Source of the DNA: JAGNXB01 sp964471595
Lineage (GTDB): Bacteria; Bacteroidota; Bacteroidia; Chitinophagales; Saprospiraceae
Assembly: GCA_964471595.1 (NCBI GenBank)
Contig: CAYYGN010000004.1
Span: 62,001-126,000 of the forward strand
DNA: 64,000 nt
Direction: 5' to 3'
Positions 46,992 to 54,959 of this stretch are shown here, piece after piece. The notes below the pieces were generated by a model that did not search any database, was not told the origin of the DNA, and saw only the letters and a program-made list of their open reading frames with translations. The translations under genes were made by a program, and so were the position numbers. How positions within the stretch are numbered: the first letter of the stretch is position 1; each line of letters starts with the position of its first letter.

Positions 46992-49235
46992 CTATTTCAG
47001 CAAAAAAATCTCACCGGACCAGGACATTTCGACTCCACCCCCCACCAGGGCTTCCAGGTGATAAACATACAACCCCGGGTCCAACCCGTCGCCCGCTTTC
47101 GTACCGTCCCACGAAGGAGGATCCGGACTTTCCCCCACCCATTCATACAGCAGTCCGCCCCAGCGGTCGTAAATGGCCAGACGGCGGAATGCGGTTACCA
47201 CCCCGGATGCCGGAAAGGGCCTGAAAACATCGTTGACCCCATCCCCGTTGGGGGAGAAAGCCCCGGGGACATAGAGCACATTTCCCGTCGTGAAGGACAC
47301 CGTCACAGAATCACAAACCGTGCAATCCGAGGGCAGTTCGACACAAAGGCGCAGGAGTGCTTCTCCCCACCCCGACACTTCGACCTCCGGACATGTCAGA
47401 CAATCCACCTGCAAGCCTTCCGAAGTCCAGGAAAAAGCCTTCACCTCTTCGGGTAAAAAATTGAATTGTGGTTGCACCAGGATGGAGGCCCCCGCCTCGG
47501 CAGACAATCCTTCCGGAAGGGTGACCAGCGGTTGGAGGCCGGGTGGCATTACAATCGGCAAGGCAGTTTGACACCCATCAGCATCGGTGACATGAAGGGT
47601 GTAATGGCCGCCGGTCAACCCGGTAAAAGGCCCGGCCCCGGTCCATTCTCCCCCTGAAGAGTCCGTCAATACCATTTCCAGCGGCATTTCGGCATTGCCC
47701 ACACCAAGCAGTTCAACGACCCCGTTGTCCGTTAGACAAACCGGTTGGGTAATGACCACCTCCACAGGCCCGATTTGCCTCCTTTCGTCATGAACGATCA
47801 CGGAATCCCGTGCGGTACAGCCGTTGGCCGGATCCTTGACCTCCAGAATGTACATACCCGGGAAAGTAACTGCCGGAACGGACGTTCCGTCAGGGATCGG
47901 AGTAGCACCCGGAGGTACGGACCATTGATAAAGCAAACCGGGATCAGGCACCCCCGCCTGCATCCAGACTGTATCTGCCAGACAGGTCAGTGCCAGATCC
48001 AGGCCGGCGTCCACCTGAGGCGCATCATTATTTACAATTACCTGTACATCAATCATTTGCACACATGACCCTTTCGGATTGGAAAGCGTCCATGCGACCG
48101 AGTACATGCCCCCTTTGCTTACCTCAACGGCAGGTAAGTCTCCTCCGGGGAGAGGTTGACCATCCGGGCCAAACCAACGGAAAGACTGCCCGGCTCCGGT
48201 CCAGCCCGCAAACGCTTCCAGTCGGACGATGGTGTCCTGGCAGGTCAGCGTATCCGGTGTCTTGATGCCCAGGCCTGGGTCAATGACCTCCAGCTCGATC
48301 CTGACCAGGGAATCACAACCGGCCTCATCGGGGAAAGCCCAGATGCCCGATGTCGGGACGTTAAAAATCTGGCCGGCCGCTTCGAGGACCTGACCCTTGC
48401 AAAGAAGGGTGTCCACCACGGTCTCCCTCAATGGCTGATGCCTGACAAATACCGTATCATCCGCGGTGCAGTACTGGATCATCACGATGTCGTCCAGGGC
48501 AAAATCGTTGCCGCTGTTGGAGCCGTTCAGGTTGCGGATACAGACCTGGGCAGAGGTTTGCATGCCCGCCGTCCAGGACAGCGTGGCTTCCTTCCATACA
48601 CACAGGTCGGGCCCGGGCACCAATGGAGCGGTCAGGTTTTGGCCGTCTATCCGGAAGACCAATTCCGGCAGTTCGTTTTCCGTCAGGGCCAATGCCCAAA
48701 AAGACAATTCATACACCCCCGATGGTTCCACGGCCACGGATTGGCACCAGACATCCCGGTTGGAAAATATGTTGCCGTTGGACGCCAGCATCCTCCCCGT
48801 ACCCGTGGTATGGTCCTGACAAGGCAAAAAATCGGGATGGATGGAAGCGGGGTCGGTCGTAATGGCATATGTGGAGGGTGGAATGAGGGTGAAAGGGCTG
48901 TGAATCAGGTCGGAAGAAAATCCGGTGTTCCCCTGGCTGAAGTCGCCGTTCAGGATGAGGTTGGGACTTCGCAATGCCGCCATTGCCCTTACCCAGCCCG
49001 TACTTGTGGTAGTGACGGATACCGAGGCCGAATCCAGGATGACGGCTCCCGGACCCGGCAGCCATTGGAGGGACAACACCTCCCAGACACTGTTGGCCCG
49101 TATGGTCATCTGGGTGTCCGGAAAGCAAAGCACCGTATCCTGCCCGAGGGAGAAGGCGGCCTGACACCCCTGGTATTGGGCCATCAGGCCGTTTACGTAT
49201 CCGATAAGTGCGGCAAGGGCAAGAATTCGTTTCAT
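46992..49235 (-). CDS. Secreted protein with type IX (type B) sorting domain
   Basis: A 747-residue protein with a signal peptide (cleavage near GLMAQ). Residues at about 90-250 contain a jelly-roll-like carbohydrate-binding region (LILNGDFSQGN, YELSFWALAL, FALDDIVMIQYC). Two PKD/Ig-like modules follow (LALTCLADTVWMQAG and similar), then an SprB-like repeat, and a C-terminal CHU_C sorting domain (YVPGAFSPNGDGVND, IYDRWGGLLYEW). It lies upstream of, and in the same direction as, the giant adhesin with 119 bases between. The two probably work at the cell surface together. The ligand is unknown. Confidence 0.88.
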   Translation of the reverse strand: MKRILALAALIGYVNGLMAQYQGCQAAFSLGQDTVLCFPDTQMTIRANSVWEVLSLQWLPGPGAVILDSASVSVTTTSTGWVRAMAALRSPNLILNGDFSQGNTGFSSDLIHSPFTLIPPSTYAITTDPASIHPDFLPCQDHTTGTGRMLASNGNIFSNRDVWCQSVAVEPSGVYELSFWALALTENELPELVFRIDGQNLTAPLVPGPDLCVWKEATLSWTAGMQTSAQVCIRNLNGSNSGNDFALDDIVMIQYCTADDTVFVRHQPLRETVVDTLLCKGQVLEAAGQIFNVPTSGIWAFPDEAGCDSLVRIELEVIDPGLGIKTPDTLTCQDTIVRLEAFAGWTGAGQSFRWFGPDGQPLPGGDLPAVEVSKGGMYSVAWTLSNPKGSCVQMIDVQVIVNNDAPQVDAGLDLALTCLADTVWMQAGVPDPGLLYQWSVPPGATPIPDGTSVPAVTFPGMYILEVKDPANGCTARDSVIVHDERRQIGPVEVVITQPVCLTDNGVVELLGVGNAEMPLEMVLTDSSGGEWTGAGPFTGLTGGHYTLHVTDADGCQTALPIVMPPGLQPLVTLPEGLSAEAGASILVQPQFNFLPEEVKAFSWTSEGLQVDCLTCPEVEVSGWGEALLRLCVELPSDCTVCDSVTVSFTTGNVLYVPGAFSPNGDGVNDVFRPFPASGVVTAFRRLAIYDRWGGLLYEWVGESPDPPSWDGTKAGDGLDPGLYVYHLEALVGGGVEMSWSGEIFLLK

Positions 49236-49290
49236 GAGGCAATGGCGGATGCCGAAGATACATGCTTCCTCCGATCGGACCCCGATTTCC

Positions 49291-49298
49291 TACCTTTA
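49291..49298 (+). promoter_or_regulatory. -7 box abutting the GT2 start codon
   Basis: TACCTTTA, then CCGC, then ATG 49303. This is the same four-base spacing and the same CCGC as at the phosphatase gene. No TTG was found at -33. Confidence 0.5.
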
Positions 49299-49302
49299 CC
49301 GC

Positions 49303-50088
49303 ATGCCGTCCACTGCCGAAACCACTCCGCTTTTCTCGGTCATTACGGTGTGCTTCAATGCCCGGGAAGCCCTTGAGAAGACAGTGGAGGCCATGCGCGG
49401 TCAATCCTGGACCGATTACGAGCACATAGTGGTGGACGGAGCCTCCGGCGACGGCACCGCGGCGTGGCTCCGGCAACTGCAAATACCCCGGCTGCGCTGG
49501 ATGTCGGAGCCCGACAAAGGTCTTTATGATGCCATGAACAAAGGCATGCGTATGGCCACCGGGCGATACCTCTGGTTTGTCAATGCCGGCGACACGCCGG
49601 AATCTCCGGACACGCTCGAAGGCCTGGCCGTCCTTGCCCGGGAGGAAGTACCGGATGTCCTGTATGGTGAAGTCCATCTCGTGGATGCCAGTGGCCGGGT
49701 GGCAGGCACCCGAAGCGCTCTCACTACCCAAAAATTGCCGGCCCGTCTTACGTGGAAGAGCCTGCGTTGGGGCATGGTCGTATCCCACCAGGGATTTATC
49801 GTGAAACGCACATTGGCGCCGGAGTACCTATCCGGAAATCTGTGCGCCGATATTGATTGGGTCATTCGATGTCTCAAAAATGCCCGCTCCGTCCGCCATA
49901 CGGGATTGGTCCTCGCCCGTTTCGAGATGGGAGGCCTTTCCCGACAGCGTCATCGACAGTCTCTGTCGGATCGCTACCGGGTCATGCAGCATCATTACGG
50001 GCGGATTAACAACCTGCTGGCGCACGGCTGGATTTTGGTCCGGGGTCTTTGGCACCGGATGACGCGCAAAAGGGACGAGCGATACTGA
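49303..50088 (+). CDS. Glycosyltransferase family 2
   Basis: A 261-residue GT-A enzyme with FSVITVCFNAREALEKTV at the N-terminus, HIVVDGASGDGTAAWL as the nucleotide-sugar site, and GRYLWFVNAGDTPES in the metal-binding region, where an AGD replaces the common DxD. The family includes WcaA/WcaE-like enzymes of exopolysaccharide synthesis. The frame extends upstream to 49234, but the ATG at 49303 begins the domain and is immediately preceded by a -7 box. It converges on the peptidase gene with 15 bases between. It lies outside the main sulfated-glycan locus. Confidence 0.87.
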   Translation: MPSTAETTPLFSVITVCFNAREALEKTVEAMRGQSWTDYEHIVVDGASGDGTAAWLRQLQIPRLRWMSEPDKGLYDAMNKGMRMATGRYLWFVNAGDTPESPDTLEGLAVLAREEVPDVLYGEVHLVDASGRVAGTRSALTTQKLPARLTWKSLRWGMVVSHQGFIVKRTLAPEYLSGNLCADIDWVIRCLKNARSVRHTGLVLARFEMGGLSRQRHRQSLSDRYRVMQHHYGRINNLLAHGWILVRGLWHRMTRKRDERY

Positions 50089-50103
50089 ACCCAGGCGGCC
50101 GGG

Positions 50104-51129
50104 CTATTCGTCACCGTAAATGGCTACCTCGCGGGTTCCCGGACGGGCATATCCCCGGTACATCCCGGGGGTATTGAAGGGCATCGCCATCTGGCCCGCT
50201 GTATCGAGGGCAATGAGACCGCCCAATCCACCGGCACGCAACAATTCCCCCATAATCAACGAATCGGCAGCTGCACGCAGGGAGGCCCGTCCATGCCGCA
50301 CACGGGCAGCGAGATCGTGGGCCACCGCATACCGGATGAAATATTCGCCATGTCCGGTACAGGATACCGCACAAGCGCGGTTGTCGGCATAGGTGCCGGC
50401 GCCGATGACCGGTGCGTCACCGATCCGGTTCCATCGCTTGAGAGTCATTCCTCCGGTCGATGTGGCAGCAGCCAAATTACCCGCCCGGTCCAGGGCCACA
50501 GCGCCAACCGTCCCGTACTTGGTTTCTCCGCCGAGGCCCGGAAGAGAAGAGGTACCTGCCTCCTTGCGCCGGGCTTTTTCCAGCGCCTCCCAGCGCTCCG
50601 GCGTAAAAAAATAAGCCGGACCTACGGTATCCAAACCCTGGCTTTCGGCAAAGGCATCGGCGCCTGCCCCCGACAGGAAAACATGTTCCGAAGCGGTCAT
50701 GACGGCATATGCCGCCAGGACCGGGTTTTTGATTCGGGTCATCCCGGTGACCGCCCCGGCGGCCAGATCATCACCGCGCATGATGGCGGCATCCAACTCA
50801 TTGCGGCCATCGGCTGTAAAGACAGCACCGCGGCCGGCATTGAACAGCGGGGAATTTTCCATGTAAACGACAACCGCCATAACGGCATCCTCTGATGGAC
50901 CACCAGCATGGAGCACGGCCTCTCCGGCATCGAGCGCCTCGTGAAGGGCCTGCCTGTACAGACTGTCACGTTCGGGCGTCATCCGGTCTCTTTCGATCGT
51001 CCCGGCCCCTCCATGAATCACAAGTGCCCATTCCGGCCTGCCTGCCCCGCGTGCCACCTCTTCCGACACAGGTTTGCAGGAAATCCAACAGGCCAAGAAA
51101 ACCAGAACGGCAGGGAATTTAAGAGGCAT
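50104..51129 (-). CDS. Isoaspartyl peptidase / L-asparaginase (Ntn hydrolase)
   Basis: A 341-residue precursor that self-cleaves before Thr207 (KYGTVGAVALD), generating the nucleophile. Family markers are VIHGGAGTIERD at the N-terminus, LFNAGRGAVFTADG and the substrate-binding GDAPVIGAGTYAD. The C-terminus has TGHGEYFIR. The first 20 residues are hydrophobic and end at ISCKPV, which may be a lipoprotein signal, though the -3 residue (Trp) is unusual. It probably removes isoaspartyl residues from peptides in the periplasm. A TTCCTTTG box lies about 20 bases upstream. Confidence 0.92.
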   Translation of the reverse strand: MPLKFPAVLVFLACWISCKPVSEEVARGAGRPEWALVIHGGAGTIERDRMTPERDSLYRQALHEALDAGEAVLHAGGPSEDAVMAVVVYMENSPLFNAGRGAVFTADGRNELDAAIMRGDDLAAGAVTGMTRIKNPVLAAYAVMTASEHVFLSGAGADAFAESQGLDTVGPAYFFTPERWEALEKARRKEAGTSSLPGLGGETKYGTVGAVALDRAGNLAAATSTGGMTLKRWNRIGDAPVIGAGTYADNRACAVSCTGHGEYFIRYAVAHDLAARVRHGRASLRAAADSLIMGELLRAGGLGGLIALDTAGQMAMPFNTPGMYRGYARPGTREVAIYGDE

Positions 51130-51227
51130 GACGACGGCATTAACGCCTCAAAGGAACGCAATAGACGACACCTTTACCCGCCCCGGCCGGTGAGGAATGG
51201 CTATTTTTGCCGCCCAACCTACCCCCA

Positions 51228-52355
51228 ATGGCCTTCAAGGTCCTCGTGATCAGCAATTACCGGAGCATCAACAGCACCCGACCCGAGGCCGAGATGTTCA
51301 TCGGTCTGGCCCGCCGGGGCGTACAGGTGGACATCATGACCTACCCGGATGCAGAGAGCAATATCAGGCGGTTCAGGGAGGCCGGTATCCGTGTCATCCC
51401 GTGGCATCCTCGCTCCAAATGGTCATTCGGCGCCATCGCCCGCATCCGCCGCGTCCTGAAGGAAGGAAATTATGATTTCATGCACCTGTACAACAGCCGG
51501 GCCATGCTCAACGGATTGCCGGCCGCAATCGGCCTGCCCGTCAAGGTGCTCTTGTACCGCGGGTATGCCGGGAATATTCACGCCACTGATCCGGTCGCCT
51601 ATCTCAAATACCTGCATCCCCGAGCGGACAGCGTCATTTGCATCACCGAGGAAATAAAGGCCCTGGTGGACCGCGAAAACTGGTATCGCCAACCGATGGC
51701 CGTATGCATACCCAAAGGGCATGATCCCGCCTGGTACGCGGATGTACAACCTGCCGATCTGAAGGCATACGGCATTCCTCCGGAGGCTTTTACCGTGGTG
51801 TGCATGGCCAACAACCGCACCTTCAAGGACATCCCGACGTTGCTACGGGCATGGGTGCGTCTGGAAGGGAGGCCGGATATCCACCTGTTGCTCATCGGAA
51901 GGGATATGGATCACCCTGCCAACCGGTTGATCCTGAAGGGAACACCGGCTTATCCGCAAGTTCATTTTGCCGGTTATTGCCCGGATCCGTTGCCTTTGCT
52001 GAAAGCATCCCAAGTCATTGCCTTGAGTTCTGTCAAAGGGGAAGCGATCACCAAGTCGGTCCTGGAAGGAATGTCACTCGGACTGGCTCCGGTCATTACC
52101 GATATCCCGGGCAACCGCCATCTGGTCAAAGCCGGTGTCAGCGGATTGCTGGTGCCTCCCGGAGATCCCGCCGCTTTTGCGGGAGCGATTCAACAACTCG
52201 CTGACGATCGTTCCCTTTGTCAACGCATGGGCCAGGTGGCCCGGCGCTTCATGCAAACCGAAATGCATATCGACAAGACGATCGATTTGACAATGGCCTG
52301 GTACGAGCGATGGCATTCAGGAACGGGACGCCAGGATGGCGGTCACGCCAGGTAA
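51228..52355 (+). CDS. Glycosyltransferase family 4
   Basis: A 375-residue GT-B glycosyltransferase. It shows VLVISNYRSINSTRPEAEMF at the N-terminus, FTVVCMANNRTFKDIPTLL opening the C-terminal domain, and ALSSVKGEAITKSVLEGMSLGLAPV as the E-x7-E donor site. A TATTTTTG box at 51202-51209 gives a leader of about 15 bases, supporting the ATG at 51228 over the TTG at 51207. Its 3' end overlaps the 3' end of pgk by 39 bases on the opposite strand. Substrate is unknown. Confidence 0.88.
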   Translation: MAFKVLVISNYRSINSTRPEAEMFIGLARRGVQVDIMTYPDAESNIRRFREAGIRVIPWHPRSKWSFGAIARIRRVLKEGNYDFMHLYNSRAMLNGLPAAIGLPVKVLLYRGYAGNIHATDPVAYLKYLHPRADSVICITEEIKALVDRENWYRQPMAVCIPKGHDPAWYADVQPADLKAYGIPPEAFTVVCMANNRTFKDIPTLLRAWVRLEGRPDIHLLLIGRDMDHPANRLILKGTPAYPQVHFAGYCPDPLPLLKASQVIALSSVKGEAITKSVLEGMSLGLAPVITDIPGNRHLVKAGVSGLLVPPGDPAAFAGAIQQLADDRSLCQRMGQVARRFMQTEMHIDKTIDLTMAWYERWHSGTGRQDGGHAR

Positions 52356-53531
52356 CGCTTTGCCTTCCAGCAATTCCAGCATCGCACCACCTCCGGTGGA
52401 CACAAAACTCACCCGGTCGGCCAGGCCCATCTGGTTGACGGCTGTAACGGAATCCCCGCCGCCGACGAGACTGAACGCGCCCTGATCGGTGGCTTGTGCG
52501 ACCGCCAGGGCCACCTGACGGGTGCCGGAGGCGAAGGCCGGCATTTCAAAGACGCCCATCGGACCGTTCCATAGAATCGTACGCGCCTCCAGGATGGCCT
52601 TCCTAAAGCTTTCACACGCCGCAGGACCGATGTCCAGACCCATCCAATCCTCCGGGATGGACCGGCTTGGCGCTATCCGTGTAGCAGCATCCGGGGCAAA
52701 CCGGTCGGCCACCACCGAATCTTCCGGAAGCAGCATCCGCACTCCCCGAGCCATCGCTTTGTCCAGGATGGAGGAGGCCAGACCGAGCCGGTCGGTTTCC
52801 ACCAGCGAACGTCCGATTTGGCCACCCTGCGCCCGCAAAAACGTATAGGCCATCCCCCCGCCGATCAGCAGTGTGTCCACCTTTTCCAAAAGGTTCTCCA
52901 GCAACAGGATCTTGTCCGATACTTTGGCACCACCCACTATGGCGGCCAATGGCCGTTCCGGGTGATCCATCGTACGGGCGGCGTTGTCGAGTTCGGCCTG
53001 CATGAGAAATCCGAAAGCCCTCTTTTCCGGCGGGAAAAAAGAAGCGATCACGGCGGTCGAGGCATGGGCCCGATGGGCCGTCCCAAAGGCGTCATTGACA
53101 TAAACCGACCCGAGGGCTGCCATCCGGCGAGCCAATTCCGGATCACCTTTCTCTTCTCCGGCATGGAAGCGCGTGTTTTCCAGCAACAAAACATCGCCGG
53201 GTCTCAGCGAAGCTGCCAAAGCTTCCGCCTCGGGTCCGACACAGTCGGAGGCAAATCCTACCGGACGACCGAGCAGACCGGACAAATGGTCCACCACATG
53301 CCGAAGGGTGAAAGCCCGGGTGTCGGGACGGCCGTCCGGAAGCAGTTTTTTGAGGGGACGCCCCAAATGAGAAAGGAGGATGACCGCCGCGCCTCCGGCC
53401 AACAAATGCCGGATAGTGGGCAAGGCCGCCCGGATGCGGGTATCATCCGTAATCTTGTGGGCCCCATCCATGGGCACATTGAAGTCCACACGGACCAGGA
53501 CTTTTTCACCGTTGACCTTCAGGTCCTTCAT
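52317..53531 (-). CDS. pgk: Phosphoglycerate kinase
   Basis: Interconverts 1,3-bisphosphoglycerate and 3-phosphoglycerate with ADP/ATP in glycolysis. The 404 residues include VLVRVDFNVP at the N-terminus, LLSHLGRP, the 3PG-binding NTRFH, IVGGAKVSDK, GPMGVFEMPAF and the C-terminal GGGDSVTAV and STGGGAMLELLEG. It lies 45 bases downstream of gap and in the same direction, the usual glycolytic pair. A TAACTTTA box at 53550-53557 lies between them. Its 3' end overlaps the GT4 gene by 39 bases. Confidence 0.97.
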   Translation of the reverse strand: MKDLKVNGEKVLVRVDFNVPMDGAHKITDDTRIRAALPTIRHLLAGGAAVILLSHLGRPLKKLLPDGRPDTRAFTLRHVVDHLSGLLGRPVGFASDCVGPEAEALAASLRPGDVLLLENTRFHAGEEKGDPELARRMAALGSVYVNDAFGTAHRAHASTAVIASFFPPEKRAFGFLMQAELDNAARTMDHPERPLAAIVGGAKVSDKILLLENLLEKVDTLLIGGGMAYTFLRAQGGQIGRSLVETDRLGLASSILDKAMARGVRMLLPEDSVVADRFAPDAATRIAPSRSIPEDWMGLDIGPAACESFRKAILEARTILWNGPMGVFEMPAFASGTRQVALAVAQATDQGAFSLVGGGDSVTAVNQMGLADRVSFVSTGGGAMLELLEGKALPGVTAILASRS

Positions 53532-53576
53532 TCAGGGGCAGGTTTGTGGTAAAGTTAAGGTGTCCGGCAGTACCCG

Positions 53577-54572
53577 TCAGGCGCCCAGGCACCTGATCGC
53601 CATGTCCGCCAAACGCGTGGCGTATCCCGTTTCGTTGTCGTACCAGGCCACTACACGCGCCAGGTCATCCTGGAGATGGGTCAGCAATCCATCCACAATG
53701 GCGGAATGGGGATTACCCACGATATCGCTGCTGACCAACGGAGCTTCGGTGTACTGAATGATGCCTTTCATCGGACCCTCAGCCGCCTCCCGGAAGGCTT
53801 CATTGATCTGCACCCTGTTTCCGGCCCGTTCCAGGCGCACATGGAGGTCAATCAGGGATCCCGTGATAACCGGCACCCTGAATGCTACAGCATTCAGTTT
53901 GCCGGCGGCGGGAGGATATACGGATGACAGGGCGCGTGCCGCACCGGTGCTGGTGGGCACGATGTTCATCGCGGCAGCCCGGGCCCGTCTGAGGTCGGCA
54001 TGTGGAGCATCCTGGAGTCGCTGGTCGGCCGTGTAGGCATGTGTGGTGGTCACATTGCCGTAGTGGATGCCGAAATGTTCGTCCAACACCTTGACCACCG
54101 GCGCCAGACAATTGGTTGTACAAGATGCATTGGAAAGAAGGACGGTATCCGGTGTCAGCCGATGTTCATTGACGCCAAGGACGAACATGGGGACATCCCC
54201 ACCCTTGGGCGGTGCACTGAGCAAAACCTTTCGGGCTCCGGCCCGGAGATGCCTATCCATGGATTCGGCATTGGTAAACACGCCCGTGCACTCCAGCACC
54301 AGGTCAATCCCCATCTCCCCCCAGGGCAGTTTTTCCGGTTCACGAAGCGCCGTGATACGCGTCCTTCGGTTTCCGGCGTGCAACACGTCGCCTTCCAGCT
54401 GAAGCGGTAGGTCAAAGGGTCCATGGGCGGTGTCATACTGCAGCAGATGGGCCATAACGGCCGGATCGGCCAGATCGTTGACGGCTACAACCTCCGCCGC
54501 ATCGCTTCGGGACAGTATCCGGTACACCAGTCTGCCGATACGCCCGAATCCGTTGATGGCAATTCGCTTCAT
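53577..54572 (-). CDS. gap: Glyceraldehyde-3-phosphate dehydrogenase
   Basis: Oxidises glyceraldehyde 3-phosphate to 1,3-bisphosphoglycerate. The 331 residues from ATG 54572 have the NAD-binding GFGRIGRLVYR, the catalytic cysteine in SNASCTTNCLAP and VAWYDNETGYATR near the end. The frame opens upstream at 54719, but the extra 49 residues run into the tRNA promoter region and are not part of the family. GGAGGA directly before ATG is a stronger Shine-Dalgarno than most genes here show. Confidence 0.97.
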   Translation of the reverse strand: MKRIAINGFGRIGRLVYRILSRSDAAEVVAVNDLADPAVMAHLLQYDTAHGPFDLPLQLEGDVLHAGNRRTRITALREPEKLPWGEMGIDLVLECTGVFTNAESMDRHLRAGARKVLLSAPPKGGDVPMFVLGVNEHRLTPDTVLLSNASCTTNCLAPVVKVLDEHFGIHYGNVTTTHAYTADQRLQDAPHADLRRARAAAMNIVPTSTGAARALSSVYPPAAGKLNAVAFRVPVITGSLIDLHVRLERAGNRVQINEAFREAAEGPMKGIIQYTEAPLVSSDIVGNPHSAIVDGLLTHLQDDLARVVAWYDNETGYATRLADMAIRCLGA

Positions 54573-54662
54573 TCCTCCCGTGTCGTAAGGGCGAAGGTAA
54601 TGCCTTGCGGCCACCCGGACCGGCCGACCGGCCACCGTAGCCGGAAAATTTTTCCAAGCGTT

Positions 54663-54692
54663 TTGGGCAATTGTATAAAGGTCGTATATTTG
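54663..54692 (+). promoter_or_regulatory. Promoter of tRNA-Glu
   Basis: TTG at 54663-54665, a 19-base spacer and TATATTTG at 54685-54692, full consensus. Predicted start about 54697, leaving a short 5' leader for RNase P. Confidence 0.75.
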
Positions 54693-54719
54693 CCCTGCTT
54701 TTGAAGAAAGCCTTTCCAA

Positions 54720-54794
54720 GGCCCGTTCGTCTAGGGGTTAGGACGCAAGATTTTCATTCTTGTAACACGGGTTCGATTCCCGTACGGGCTACCA
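54720..54794 (+). tRNA. tRNA-Glu (anticodon UUC)
   Basis: A full cloverleaf: acceptor GGCCCGT pairs with ACGGGCT (one G-U at the end), anticodon stem CAAGA/TCTTG with loop TTTTCAT, and T-stem ACGGG/CCCGT with loop TTCGATT. The anticodon TTC is at 54753-54755. The discriminator A and CCA are encoded in the DNA. An intrinsic terminator follows directly. Confidence 0.98.
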
Positions 54795-54795
54795 G

Positions 54796-54822
54796 GCCGC
54801 TCCCTCCGGAGCGGCTTTTTTT
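54796..54822 (+). terminator. Intrinsic terminator of tRNA-Glu
   Basis: An 8-bp stem GCCGCTCC/GGAGCGGC with a CTCC loop, followed by seven Ts. Confidence 0.93.
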
Positions 54823-54905
54823 ATGCGCCCCGGAGCGTATATTCAAAGGACATGGGCCAATGCGCCACGGCTAAGTTCACGTTCATTCGTCCGGCCGGCA
54901 GGCGG

Positions 54906-54938
54906 TTGATGCTTTCCACGAAAAAAATGCTAACTTTA
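54906..54938 (+). promoter_or_regulatory. Promoter of the protease gene
   Basis: TTG at 54906-54908, a 22-base spacer and TAACTTTA at 54931-54938. The leader to ATG 54960 is about 18 bases. Confidence 0.55.
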
Positions 54939-54959
54939 GGGGTTCAATTATAATCCCTG

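Noticed and set aside
48156..49376. 406-codon plus-strand frame opposite the type IX-sorted protein
   Set aside because: The opposite strand has a signal peptide and CHU_C domain; this frame has none and would run into the GT2 gene.
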